Origin: Streptosporangium roseum DSM 43021
Lineage (GTDB): Bacteria > Actinomycetota > Actinomycetes > Streptosporangiales > Streptosporangiaceae
Assembly: GCF_000024865.1 (NCBI RefSeq)
Contig: NC_013595.1
Location: 9,796,001-9,860,000 of the forward strand
Direction of reading: 5' to 3'
Length of the DNA: 64,000 bases
Numbering within the stretch: position 1 is the first letter of the stretch; each line of letters opens with the position of its first letter. Below are positions 17,635 to 24,610 of the stretch, piece by piece. The position numbers and the translations under genes were made by a program. The notes beneath the pieces were generated by a model that did no database searches, was not told where the DNA came from, and saw only the letters and a program-made list of their open reading frames with translations.

Positions 17635-17911
17635 GACATTCCCCGGCCTACTCCCCATCCAGCCATCATGCCCTGACCGCGGGAGCGGGGGGCGCCGTGG
17701 AAGCCCCTTGTCCACATCAAGGTCACCCCTGCATTGCCGAAAGCGGGCCTCCGGAGACGGAAGGATCCGGGACGCCGCAGAGAGGGGCTCCGCCCGGGTT
17801 CGCGGTTTGGCCATATCAGGACAGGCCCGTTTCCGATTAATGGACGTCCGCCGGGAGGCGGTCGAGGGCGCCGCTCGCCTGGAGCGCACTCCAGGTCCAT
17901 AGGGTGGACGC

Positions 17912-18880
17912 ATGGATTACACGCAGCTTGGCCGTACCGGCCTGAAGGTCAGCCGCCTCTGCCTGGGCACGATGAACTTCGGCCCCGTGACCTCGGAAGA
18001 CGACTCCTTCGCGATCATGGACCACGCCCATGAGCTGGGAGTCAACTTCTTCGACACAGCCAACGTGTACGGCTGGAAGAAGGGTGAGGGCATCACCGAG
18101 AACATCATCGGGCGCTGGTTCGCCAAGGGCGGGGGCCGCCGCGAGAAGACGGTCATCGCCACGAAGCTCTACGGCGACATGGGCGACTGGCCCAACGACG
18201 GCCGCCTGTCCGCGCTCAACATCCGCCGCGCCGCCGACGCGTCGCTGCAGCGGATGCAGACCGACTACATCGACCTGTACCAGGCCCACCACGTCGACCG
18301 GAGCACCCCGTTCGAAGAGTTCTGGGAGGCCATGGACATCCTCAAGCAGCAGGGCAAGATCCTCTACGTCGGGTCGTCCAACTTCGCGGGCTGGCACATC
18401 GCCAAGGCCCAGGAGACCGCGGCCCGGCGCAACAGCCTCGGGCTGGTCTCCGAGCAGTCCCACTACAACCTGATCGTCCGGGCGCCCGAGCTTGAGGTCA
18501 TCCCGGCGGCCGAGGACTACGGCCTGGGCCTGATCCCGTGGAGCCCGCTCGCGGGCGGCCTGCTCGGCGGCATCCTCCGGAAGATCGACAAGGGCCGCTC
18601 CGCCTCGGAGAACATGGTCAAGGAGCTGGACAAGCACCGCGACAAGATCGAGCAGTACGAGGCGTTCTGCGACGAGCTCGGCGAGGACCCGGCGAACGTG
18701 GGCCTGGCCTGGCTGCTCCACCAGAAGGTCGTCACCGCGCCGATCATCGGTCCGCGCACGCTCGACCAGCTCGACGGCACCACCAGGGCTCTGGAGATCG
18801 AGCTGGACGACAAGGCCCTCGCCCGCCTCGACGAGATCTTCCCCGGGTTCAAGACGGCGCCCGAGGAATACGCCTGGTAG
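17912..18880 (+). CDS. Aldo/keto reductase
   Basis: A 322-residue NADPH-dependent oxidoreductase with a (beta/alpha)8 barrel. The catalytic tetrad is visible: Asp and Tyr in FFDTANVYG, Lys in VIATKLYG and His in QAHHVD. The cofactor-binding end reads APIIGPRTLDQLDGTTRALEIEL. It belongs to the Kv-beta/YghZ-like group (MDYTQLGRTGLKVSRLCLGTMNFG). The start ATG has AGGGTGG 4 nt upstream. The gene is single, with a 278-bp upstream gap shared with the divergent propeller gene. Substrate unknown. Confidence 0.95.
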   Translation: MDYTQLGRTGLKVSRLCLGTMNFGPVTSEDDSFAIMDHAHELGVNFFDTANVYGWKKGEGITENIIGRWFAKGGGRREKTVIATKLYGDMGDWPNDGRLSALNIRRAADASLQRMQTDYIDLYQAHHVDRSTPFEEFWEAMDILKQQGKILYVGSSNFAGWHIAKAQETAARRNSLGLVSEQSHYNLIVRAPELEVIPAAEDYGLGLIPWSPLAGGLLGGILRKIDKGRSASENMVKELDKHRDKIEQYEAFCDELGEDPANVGLAWLLHQKVVTAPIIGPRTLDQLDGTTRALEIELDDKALARLDEIFPGFKTAPEEYAW

Positions 18881-18884
18881 CAGG

Positions 18885-18968
18885 CTATGAGACCAGGGTG
18901 CCGATCACCACGAGCAGCACGAGCAGTGCGAGCACCGTGGGCAGCAGCCAGCGTCGGGGACGATCCAC
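18885..18968 (-). CDS. Possible 27-residue single-TM protein
   Basis: A very short frame from GTG 18968 to TAG 18885. It encodes a basic start (DRPRRW) followed by one uninterrupted hydrophobic helix of Leu/Val. It begins 10 nt after the thpR stop on the same strand, so it could be translated from that message. The ribosome site is poor (AGGG too close, GGAG too far). A GGAGC..GCTCC hairpin covers the thpR stop. It could be a chance frame; the all-hydrophobic composition is the only argument. Confidence 0.3.
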   Translation of the reverse strand: MDRPRRWLLPTVLALLVLLVVIGTLVS

Positions 18969-18978
18969 GCCCTGGAGC

Positions 18979-19551
18979 TTAGCTCCGTCCACCGGGTGCC
19001 GGGGTCACCAGGGGGTATTCCGCGACCGTCTCGTAGCGGACCACGGCTCCCAGATGGCTTCTCACCAGGTGGACGGAGCCGGCCTCCCAGGCGGTTCCGG
19101 CGAACGACCCGAAGTCCTCGACCAGGCGCTGCAGGTCGGCGTCGGCGCGGGACCTGGCCAGGGTCAGGTGCGGCCGGAGCCGCCGCCGGTCGGCGTGTAC
19201 GGCTCCCGCACGGAGCGCCCCCGCCCCCAGGGAGTCGGCCAGCCGGACGAGCCGGGGGCGGCAGCCGCGCACGTCGGTCCAGAAGACGCGGGCCCGGCGT
19301 GCCGAGGGGAAGGCGCCCGCGCCGGTGAGTAACAGCGTCATCGGCGCGTAGCGCGACGCGGCACGGGCGAGCCGCGTCTCCAGCTCGGGCAGCACCGTCT
19401 CCGGCACCTCTCCCAGGAACGACAGCGTCACGTGCCAGGTCTCCGGGTCCGGCCAGCGGAGACCGGGCCACGCGGCGCGGTGGGGTTCGAGGGCGTGGCC
19501 GAGCTCGTCACGCACCCGCTGCGGCAGCGGTAACCCCACGAACAGCCGCAC
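18979..19551 (-). CDS. thpR: RNA 2',3'-cyclic phosphodiesterase (2H family)
   Basis: A 190-residue member of the 2H phosphoesterase superfamily (formerly 2'-5' RNA ligase), which opens 2',3'-cyclic phosphates on RNA ends. The two catalytic HxTx motifs are present: His40 in HVTL and His128 in HLTL. The N-terminal MRLFVGLPLP is typical and the length matches the family. It overlaps the 3' end of the MFS gene by 44 nt and is probably co-transcribed with marR and the transporter. Confidence 0.93.
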   Translation of the reverse strand: MRLFVGLPLPQRVRDELGHALEPHRAAWPGLRWPDPETWHVTLSFLGEVPETVLPELETRLARAASRYAPMTLLLTGAGAFPSARRARVFWTDVRGCRPRLVRLADSLGAGALRAGAVHADRRRLRPHLTLARSRADADLQRLVEDFGSFAGTAWEAGSVHLVRSHLGAVVRYETVAEYPLVTPAPGGRS

Positions 19552-20749
19552 GCGACCTCCTGCCGATCACCCTGGTCAGCATTATCGCCGCCCCGGTGCC
19601 CGCGATGGTGAGCACCCCGCCGATCATGACCCCCGTGCGGGGGCCGCCCATTTCGGAGATCCAGCCGAGCAGCGGCGCGCCGATCGGGGCGCCGCCGGTG
19701 AACACCAGCACGTAGATGCCCATCACCCGGCCGCGCATCTCCGGCGAGGACGCGAGCTGCACGCTGGTGTTGGCGGCCGTGTTGATGGAGATCAGCGCGA
19801 CCCCGGCGGGGATGAGGAAAAGCAGGTAGAGCGGGTACCACGGGGCCAGGCCGGTGGCGATCTGGAACAGTCCGAACGACACCGCGCCGCCGATCAGCAG
19901 CTTCCGGCTGGGCCGTACCCGCCGGGCCGCCATGAGCGCACCGCCCAGCGCGCCCACCGCGAACATGCTGGAGGCCAGGCCGAAGGAGGACGCGCCCGCA
20001 CCGAAGACCCCGCGGGCCATCAGCGCGATGGACATCGAGAACGACTGCGTGAACAGCGAGACGAAGGCGACCAGCAGTATCGGCAGCAGCAGGTCCGGAC
20101 GGTCCAGCACGTAGCGCAGCCCCTCGCGGAGCTGACCCTTGGCTCTGGGCAACGGATCGGGCGCGGTCAGCTCCGAGGCGCGCATCAGCGCCAGGCCGCT
20201 CAGCACGGCGACGAACGACAGCGCGTTGATCAGGAACATCGGGCCCGTGCCGCCGAGCGCGGAGATCAGCACGCCCGCGACGGCCGGACCGACCACGCGG
20301 GCCAGGTTGAAGCTGGAGGCGTTCAGCGCGACGGCGTTGGCCAGGTCCTTGCGGCCGACCATCTCCACGACGAAGGACTGACGGGTGGGCACCTCGACAC
20401 AGGAGATGAGGCCGAGGACGAAGGCCATCACGTAGACGTGCCAGAACTGCGCGTTGCCGGTCACGACGAGCAGACCCATGGTCAGCGCCAGCACGCCCAT
20501 GAGCGACTGGGCGACCATCAGCAGTCGCCGCTTGGGGTAGCGGTCGGCGAGCATGCCGCCCCAGAGGCCGAACAGCAGCAGCGGCAGGAACTGCAGCGCG
20601 GTGGTCACTCCCAGGGCGACGGCGCTGCCGTTCGTCAGGTCCAGCACCAGCAGGTCCTGCGCGGTGCGCTGCATCCAGCCGCCGACGTTGGAGACCACCC
20701 CGCCGATCGCGAACAGCCGGTAGTTGTGGTTGCGCAGCGACCGGAACAT
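19508..20749 (-). CDS. MFS transporter (drug-efflux type, MFS_3)
   Basis: A 413-residue transporter with about 12 membrane helices. It begins FRSLRNHNYRLFAIGGVVSN and carries the loop-2 motif GGMLADRYPKRRLL, both typical of the actinomycete MFS_3 group. The ATG at 20749 is the first good start. The frame stays open through the 245-bp gap to marR and beyond, and that gap contains an in-frame 54-nt duplication (GWRAKLRRLRVAR / GWRARLRRRRVAR). A longer N-terminus starting at GTG 21088 inside marR therefore cannot be excluded. Its regulator is the marR gene immediately upstream; the substrate is unknown. Confidence 0.9.
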   Translation of the reverse strand: MFRSLRNHNYRLFAIGGVVSNVGGWMQRTAQDLLVLDLTNGSAVALGVTTALQFLPLLLFGLWGGMLADRYPKRRLLMVAQSLMGVLALTMGLLVVTGNAQFWHVYVMAFVLGLISCVEVPTRQSFVVEMVGRKDLANAVALNASSFNLARVVGPAVAGVLISALGGTGPMFLINALSFVAVLSGLALMRASELTAPDPLPRAKGQLREGLRYVLDRPDLLLPILLVAFVSLFTQSFSMSIALMARGVFGAGASSFGLASSMFAVGALGGALMAARRVRPSRKLLIGGAVSFGLFQIATGLAPWYPLYLLFLIPAGVALISINTAANTSVQLASSPEMRGRVMGIYVLVFTGGAPIGAPLLGWISEMGGPRTGVMIGGVLTIAGTGAAIMLTRVIGRRSRAAVRGVTAAAAGA

Positions 20750-20994
20750 CCCGCCCCGCGCCTCGGGCACGGCCTGTGGGGTGCCCGTCTCGACGGCCTG
20801 CAGCTCGCTGGCCGCCGCGGCCCGCGCGACCCGCCGTCGCCGCAGCCTTGCCCGCCATCCCAGCGTCTTTCCCGGTACGGCGCGCGCGACGCGGAGCCGT
20901 CGCAGTTTTGCCCGCCACCCCGGCCCCGTACCCGGTGTGGCGTGCGCCTCGGCGTCCTGCGGGACCGCCGAGGCCCCGGGTTCCTCAGGTTCGG

Positions 20995-21456
20995 CTAGAT
21001 CCGGCTGAGCTTCTCCAGTATCGGAGCCGCCTGCCGGAGCACCGCTCTCTCCTCGGCCGTCAGCTCCTTCAACCGCTGCGTCAGCCACGCCTCCTTGCGG
21101 CGGCGCTCCTCCTTCAACAGGGTTGATCCCTGCTCGGTCACGCTCACGGTCACCTGACGCCGGTCGGTCGGGTGCGGTGTACGTGACACCAGCTCCCGCT
21201 CTTCCAGCCCGGCGATCACGCGGGTCATCGAGGGCGGTTGCACCTTCTCGAGCTCGGCCAATTCGCCGGGGGTTATCCCTGAATGCCGTTCCACGGCGGC
21301 GAGCGTCGCGAGCTGGGTGGGGGTCAGCGAGTGTCCCGCGGCCTGCCTGCGCAGGCGTCTGTTCAGTCGTGCCAGTGACACGCGCAGTGCCGATGCCAGA
21401 CCGGCGTCGCTTCGCAGGCTCGCGACGGGGTCCTTCTTGGGGGTTTTCGTTAGCAT
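20995..21456 (-). CDS. MarR-family transcriptional regulator
   Basis: A 153-residue winged-helix repressor. The wHTH spans about 40-110 (LTPTQLATLAAV, ITPGELAELEKVQPPSMTRVIAGLEERELVSRT, PTDRRQVTVSVTEQG). It is followed by the MFS efflux gene on the same strand, the usual pair in which the pump's substrate or a phenolic ligand releases the repressor. The ATG at 21456 lies inside an inverted repeat (21449-21476), suggesting autoregulation. Confidence 0.94.
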   Translation of the reverse strand: MLTKTPKKDPVASLRSDAGLASALRVSLARLNRRLRRQAAGHSLTPTQLATLAAVERHSGITPGELAELEKVQPPSMTRVIAGLEERELVSRTPHPTDRRQVTVSVTEQGSTLLKEERRRKEAWLTQRLKELTAEERAVLRQAAPILEKLSRI

Positions 21457-21476
21457 AAGTCATTACCTTCGCTAAC
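21449..21476. promoter_or_regulatory. Inverted repeat over the marR start, candidate MarR operator
   Basis: GTTAGC at 21449-21454 and GCTAAC at 21471-21476 form an inverted repeat spanning the marR start codon. On the minus strand TATATA (about 21475-21480) lies just upstream and GAAGG is the ribosome site. The position fits autorepression; binding is inferred. Confidence 0.55.
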
Positions 21477-21619
21477 TATATACGAACTCACGGGATTCCC
21501 TCCGGGCCGAACTTTCCTGGGGCGGGCCGTACAGCGTGGCAGACCGGGCGGGGATCCCCCAACCTCACCGCGACGTCCCCGCAGGCAGGACCCCGCGGGG
21601 ACGTCACGGCCGGAGGTGT

Positions 21620-21843
21620 TCAGTTCACCGACCCCGGCTGGGCGACCCACTCGATCTCGACGTCCGCGGCCTTCGCGATCGTCACGAAGTCCCGGTCGTA
21701 GTGGAGCACCTTGAGCCCGTGGTGCCGCGCCGTGACCGCGATGAGAAGATCCGCGGCGCTCAGCCCTTGACTGCCGGAGGTGGCCGTCGGCATCTCCTCG
21801 TCCACGTCCACCAGGATCTTCGCCACGAGGGCCTCCACATATA
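21620..21843 (-). pseudogene. VapC-like PIN-domain toxin, 5'-truncated remnant
   Basis: The frame to the stop at 21620 encodes the C-terminal half of a PIN-domain ribonuclease (GLSAADLLIAVTARHHGLKVLHYDRDF..EWVAQPGS), including the conserved AADLLIAV and LHYDRDF blocks with their acidic residues. The N-terminal half with the first catalytic Asp is missing. Upstream residues become unrelated at about 21843, and no VapB antitoxin is nearby. It is a decayed toxin-antitoxin remnant on the edge of the accessory island. Confidence 0.75.
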
Positions 21844-21926
21844 CGGCCGACTGCCAGTGTATATACCCCTTCCCCGCCCCCCGAGTGAACGAGGAAAGGC
21901 ACGAGGGGCCTCTCACCGGCAAAAGC

Positions 21927-22087
21927 TCAGGCCAGGCCCAGAAGGGACTTGACGGGGCCGAGGGCGAAGGAGAGGGCGAACAGCACCGCGACCACCCACA
22001 TCAGGGCGTGGACCTCACGGGACCTGCCCTTGACCACCTTGATCAGCACGAAGCTGATGAACCCGGCGCCGATGCCGTCGGCGACGG
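21927..22087 (-). pseudogene. NCS2 permease 3'-end fragment, copy 1
   Basis: About 160 bp encode the last residues of an NCS2 permease (GIGAGFISFVLIKVVKG, EVHALMWVVAVLF, FALGPVKSLLGLA, stop at 21927). They align without gaps to the end of the intact permease at 25890-26050. The frame loses similarity beyond about 22087. It resembles copy 2 (23740-23893) more than the intact gene (LFALSFALGPVKSLLGL versus LFVVYFALGPIKTLLDL). Confidence 0.85.
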
Positions 22088-22156
22088 AGGGACCGGGCGA
22101 CATGCACACCGCCACAGAGAGGACCGGCACATGAACTTCACCCACAGGGGCAATAC

Positions 22157-22186
22157 TATTTTGTATGCTTCAGAGCATACAAAATA
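22157..22186. promoter_or_regulatory. Perfect 13-bp palindrome upstream of the AAA ATPase gene
   Basis: TATTTTGTATGCT (22157-22169) and AGCATACAAAATA (22174-22186) are perfect inverted arms around TCAG. The element is strikingly AT-rich for this genome and ends just before the ribosome site AGGAGG (22187-22192) of the gene at 22197. It could be an operator or an RNA hairpin that masks the ribosome site. Confidence 0.8.
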
Positions 22187-22196
22187 GGAGGTCATT

Positions 22197-23702
22197 ATGA
22201 CCAAACCATCTCATCTACTGGCTCGCGGCTCCGAATGGGCAGCGCTCACCGAGTTCGTGACGCATCCCGATCCACACCTGCGGCTGGGGGTCCTGTCAGG
22301 GCGACGGCGTGTCGGCAAGAGCTACCTCCTCCGTGCCCTGGCCGACTCGATGGACGGACTTTATGTCTCCGCGGTCGCCGAAGAAGGCACGGTGACCGCG
22401 CGGCGGCGGTTCGCCGACGATGTCGCGCGGTATGCGGGAGTCAGCTCCGACCTCTTCCGAGACGATGCCGGCTGGGAGTCTCTCCTGGACTCGGCGATCA
22501 GCCTGACCATGCGGCGACGCGGCGCTTCCGGTTTGCTGGTCATCGACGAACTGCCCTACTGGATGTCGCATTCCCCGGAGCTTCCCGGCCTGATCCAACT
22601 GCTCTATGACCGTTCACAGACCGGCCACGGCCACGAAGGCGGACGCGTAATCGTCTGTGGATCGGCCATGTCCGTGATGAACAACCTCCTGTCCGGCACG
22701 AAAGCACTGCGCGGCCGGGCTGCTGTCGACATGCGTCTCCAGCCGTTCGACCTGAGCACCACCGCACAGCACTGGGGTGTCGACGATCCCGCGACCGCTC
22801 TGCGACTGCACGCCACACTCGGCGGATCTCCCGGCTACCGCAACCTGACCTCTTCACGCTCGCCGCAGAGCCTCCAGGAGTTCGACGCCTGGGTCTCCGC
22901 CACGATTCTCAATCCCGGTCAGGCTCTCTTCTCCCGCAGTGAGGCGGAGTATCTGCTACGGGAAGACCCGCAGTTCACCGGAAGCGCCCTCCACTACGCG
23001 ATCATCAATGCGGTCGCCGGCGGAGCCACCAGTCCAGCGAAAATCGGCGGCCTGCTGGAGCGTGATCGCACATCCCTGGGCCGCCCACTTGAGATGTTGA
23101 CGAGTTCGGGCTATCTCGACCACTCGACAGATCCGCTCTGGGAGCGACGCCCGGTGATCACCGTCGCGGATCCCATCATCCGCTTCCATAATCTGATCAC
23201 CGTTCCGAACCGGGATCTCATCGAGACGGGCGGCTCTGTCCAGGCATGGCGTGAATCTCAACCCACCTTCGTCTCTCGTATCCTGGGCCCCCATTTTGAG
23301 GAGTGCTCACGCGAGTGGCTCCGCCGTCACGCCGCCCCCTCCCTTCGCGGGGGAGCGAACACCATCGCCTCGACAGTGATCAACGATCAAGGCGGACGGG
23401 CCAAACATGAGATCGACGTCATCGCTCTGGACCGGAGGTCCGACCGCACCACAGTGGGTCTCATCGGGGAGGCGAAAGCCACTCTTGTACGGCGGGGCCC
23501 CGCAGACCTGGAACGGCTCGTACGACTGCGGGAGATCCTCCGCGGCCAGGGACATGACGTCACCTCCACCCGGCTGGCGATCTTCTCCCTGGAAGGGTTT
23601 CACTCCGACCTCGTGACGATCGCACGCCGCCGGGGAGACGTGCTCCTGGTGGACCTGCCCTCCCTCTTCGGAAGGACGGAACCGTCCGTCCTTCCGGGAT
23701 GA
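22197..23702 (+). CDS. AAA ATPase with DUF234/PD-(D/E)xK-like C-terminus
   Basis: A 501-residue protein of the archaeal-type ATPase family. The AAA module has Walker A GRRRVGKS (35-42), Walker B LLVIDE (113-118) and a sensor-like strand (VIVCGSAMS). A winged-helix-like piece follows (about 272-312, SPAKIGGLLERDRTSLGRPLEML). The C-terminal DUF234-like domain (about 360-490) has HFEE and a nuclease-style E405-I-D407 ... E425-A-K427. Such proteins are common on mobile or accessory DNA and may act in defence or as toxins, but the role is unproven. It has a strong ribosome site and sits behind a perfect palindrome. Codon use is less GC-biased than its neighbours. A 12-bp hairpin follows the stop. 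Confidence 0.88.
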   Translation: MTKPSHLLARGSEWAALTEFVTHPDPHLRLGVLSGRRRVGKSYLLRALADSMDGLYVSAVAEEGTVTARRRFADDVARYAGVSSDLFRDDAGWESLLDSAISLTMRRRGASGLLVIDELPYWMSHSPELPGLIQLLYDRSQTGHGHEGGRVIVCGSAMSVMNNLLSGTKALRGRAAVDMRLQPFDLSTTAQHWGVDDPATALRLHATLGGSPGYRNLTSSRSPQSLQEFDAWVSATILNPGQALFSRSEAEYLLREDPQFTGSALHYAIINAVAGGATSPAKIGGLLERDRTSLGRPLEMLTSSGYLDHSTDPLWERRPVITVADPIIRFHNLITVPNRDLIETGGSVQAWRESQPTFVSRILGPHFEECSREWLRRHAAPSLRGGANTIASTVINDQGGRAKHEIDVIALDRRSDRTTVGLIGEAKATLVRRGPADLERLVRLREILRGQGHDVTSTRLAIFSLEGFHSDLVTIARRRGDVLLVDLPSLFGRTEPSVLPG

Positions 23703-23732
23703 CCTGGGTCCGTGATCTCGCGGACCCAGGTC
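23701..23732. terminator. 12-bp perfect hairpin after the AAA ATPase gene
   Basis: Arms 23701-23712 and 23721-23732 (GACCTGGGTCCG and its complement) are perfect around an 8-nt loop. The stem begins on the last two bases of the stop codon. It also lies just downstream of the decayed permease fragment on the minus strand. Confidence 0.8.
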
Positions 23733-23739
23733 ACGGGCG

Positions 23740-23893
23740 TCACAGACCGAGGAGGGACTTGACCGGGCCGAGGGCGAAGGAGAGGGCGAACAGCACCGCG
23801 ACCACCCACATCAGGGCGTGGACCTCGCGGGCCTTGCCCTTGATCACCTTGATCAGCACGGAGCCGACGGACCCGGCACCGCTGCCGTGGCGG
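23740..23893 (-). pseudogene. NCS2 permease 3'-end fragment, copy 2
   Basis: About 150 bp encode the terminal NCS2 residues (VLIKVIKGKAREVHALMWVV, FALGPVKSLLGL, stop at 23740). It is nearly identical to copy 1 over 23760-23850. The membrane part further upstream is already degraded (GSVGSVLIKV in place of GAGFISFVLIKV). It separates the AAA ATPase module from the regulator-protease module. Confidence 0.85.
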
Positions 23894-23940
23894 TGGACGT
23901 CGCCATCAGATCGGATGGCCGGCCGAGCGCGTATGGGTCG

Positions 23941-23969
23941 TTGACCCTTGCAAGAAGCATATGTACGCT
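23941..23969 (+). promoter_or_regulatory. Sigma-70-type promoter of the regulator-protease operon
   Basis: TTGACC (23941-23946), a 17-bp spacer and TACGCT (23964-23969) match the actinomycete housekeeping pattern (TTGACn, TAnnnT). Transcription would start near 23976, inside the palindrome that follows. This rules out the in-frame TTG at 23948 as a start codon. Confidence 0.7.
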
Positions 23970-23974
23970 ATTTC

Positions 23975-23990
23975 GTAATTCCGGAATTAC
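23975..23990. promoter_or_regulatory. Perfect 16-bp palindrome over the predicted transcription start
   Basis: GTAATTCCGGAATTAC is perfectly self-complementary. It sits 5 bp after the -10 hexamer and 26 bp before the ATG of the winged-helix gene, the expected place for an autorepressor site. Confidence 0.75.
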
Positions 23991-24016
23991 CTCTCGATGG
24001 TGATCTGAGGGTGAGA

Positions 24017-24610
24017 ATGGACGCGATGGAGCAGCGGCTCGCCGCCTTGGAGCGGCGGGTCGAACGACTGGAGACGGCGCCGGCCACCCGGCCGAAAGAG
24101 CAGGCGGCCGGAAGATCGACCGGCAACGCGCCCCTGCAGTTGCTCGACCGGCTACGCGAGCACATCGGCGGTGCCGACAACGGCGGACAGGCTCCCGGCC
24201 CGTTGGAGGCGACCGGCGCGATCGCTTACGCGGGAGCCGTCGGTCACGACGGTCGCGAGTATCTGTGGACCAAACAGCGGCCTGTTCGCGATCTCATCGG
24301 CGCGGAGCAATCGGGTACCGCCACCATGCTGGAGTGCCTCGGAAGTCCGGCACGCCTGGCGTTGCTCACCGCGTTGATCGGAACGTCACGCACCCGCACG
24401 CAGCTCCAGGAGGCCCTAGGTGAGACGACTTCCACCGGACATCTCTACCACCACCTGCGCGGGCTACAGGCAGCAGGCCTGCTCATCCAGCCTCGGCGCG
24501 GCGAGTACGAGCTCGCCGCCCATGCTCTGGTCCCGCTGCTCACTATCATCGCGGCCGCCCTGGATCTGAGCGCCAGAGGCGACCAGGCAGCCTGGGAGGC
24601 CGGGGAATGA
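24017..24610 (+). CDS. Winged-helix (ArsR-like) regulator with N-terminal coiled coil
   Basis: A 197-residue putative transcription factor. The N-terminal heptad-rich coil is about 1-25 (AMEQRLAALERRVERLE), followed by a flexible linker and a conserved central part (EATGAIAYAGAVGHDGREYLW). The wHTH spans about 105-165 (MLECLGSPARLALLTALIG, TRTQLQEALG, GHLYHHLRGLQAAGLLIQPRRGEYEL). The ATG at 24017 has GAGGGTGAG upstream and follows the promoter and palindrome. Its stop overlaps the protease start (ATGA). No metal-binding cysteines of classical ArsR are seen. It probably regulates its own operon through the 23975-23990 palindrome (inference). Confidence 0.83.
   Translation: MDAMEQRLAALERRVERLETAPATRPKEQAAGRSTGNAPLQLLDRLREHIGGADNGGQAPGPLEATGAIAYAGAVGHDGREYLWTKQRPVRDLIGAEQSGTATMLECLGSPARLALLTALIGTSRTRTQLQEALGETTSTGHLYHHLRGLQAAGLLIQPRRGEYELAAHALVPLLTIIAAALDLSARGDQAAWEAGE

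Noticed and set aside
16301..17676. Long open frames on both strands over the 16-bp array
   Set aside because: They are produced by the repeat's lack of stop codons and high GC; compositions are His/Arg/Gly-rich nonsense. The real gene there is the propeller-like protein on the minus strand.
23948..24016. TTG 23948 as start of the winged-helix gene
   Set aside because: It lies between the -35 and -10 hexamers, upstream of the predicted transcription start. ATG 24017 has a good ribosome site.
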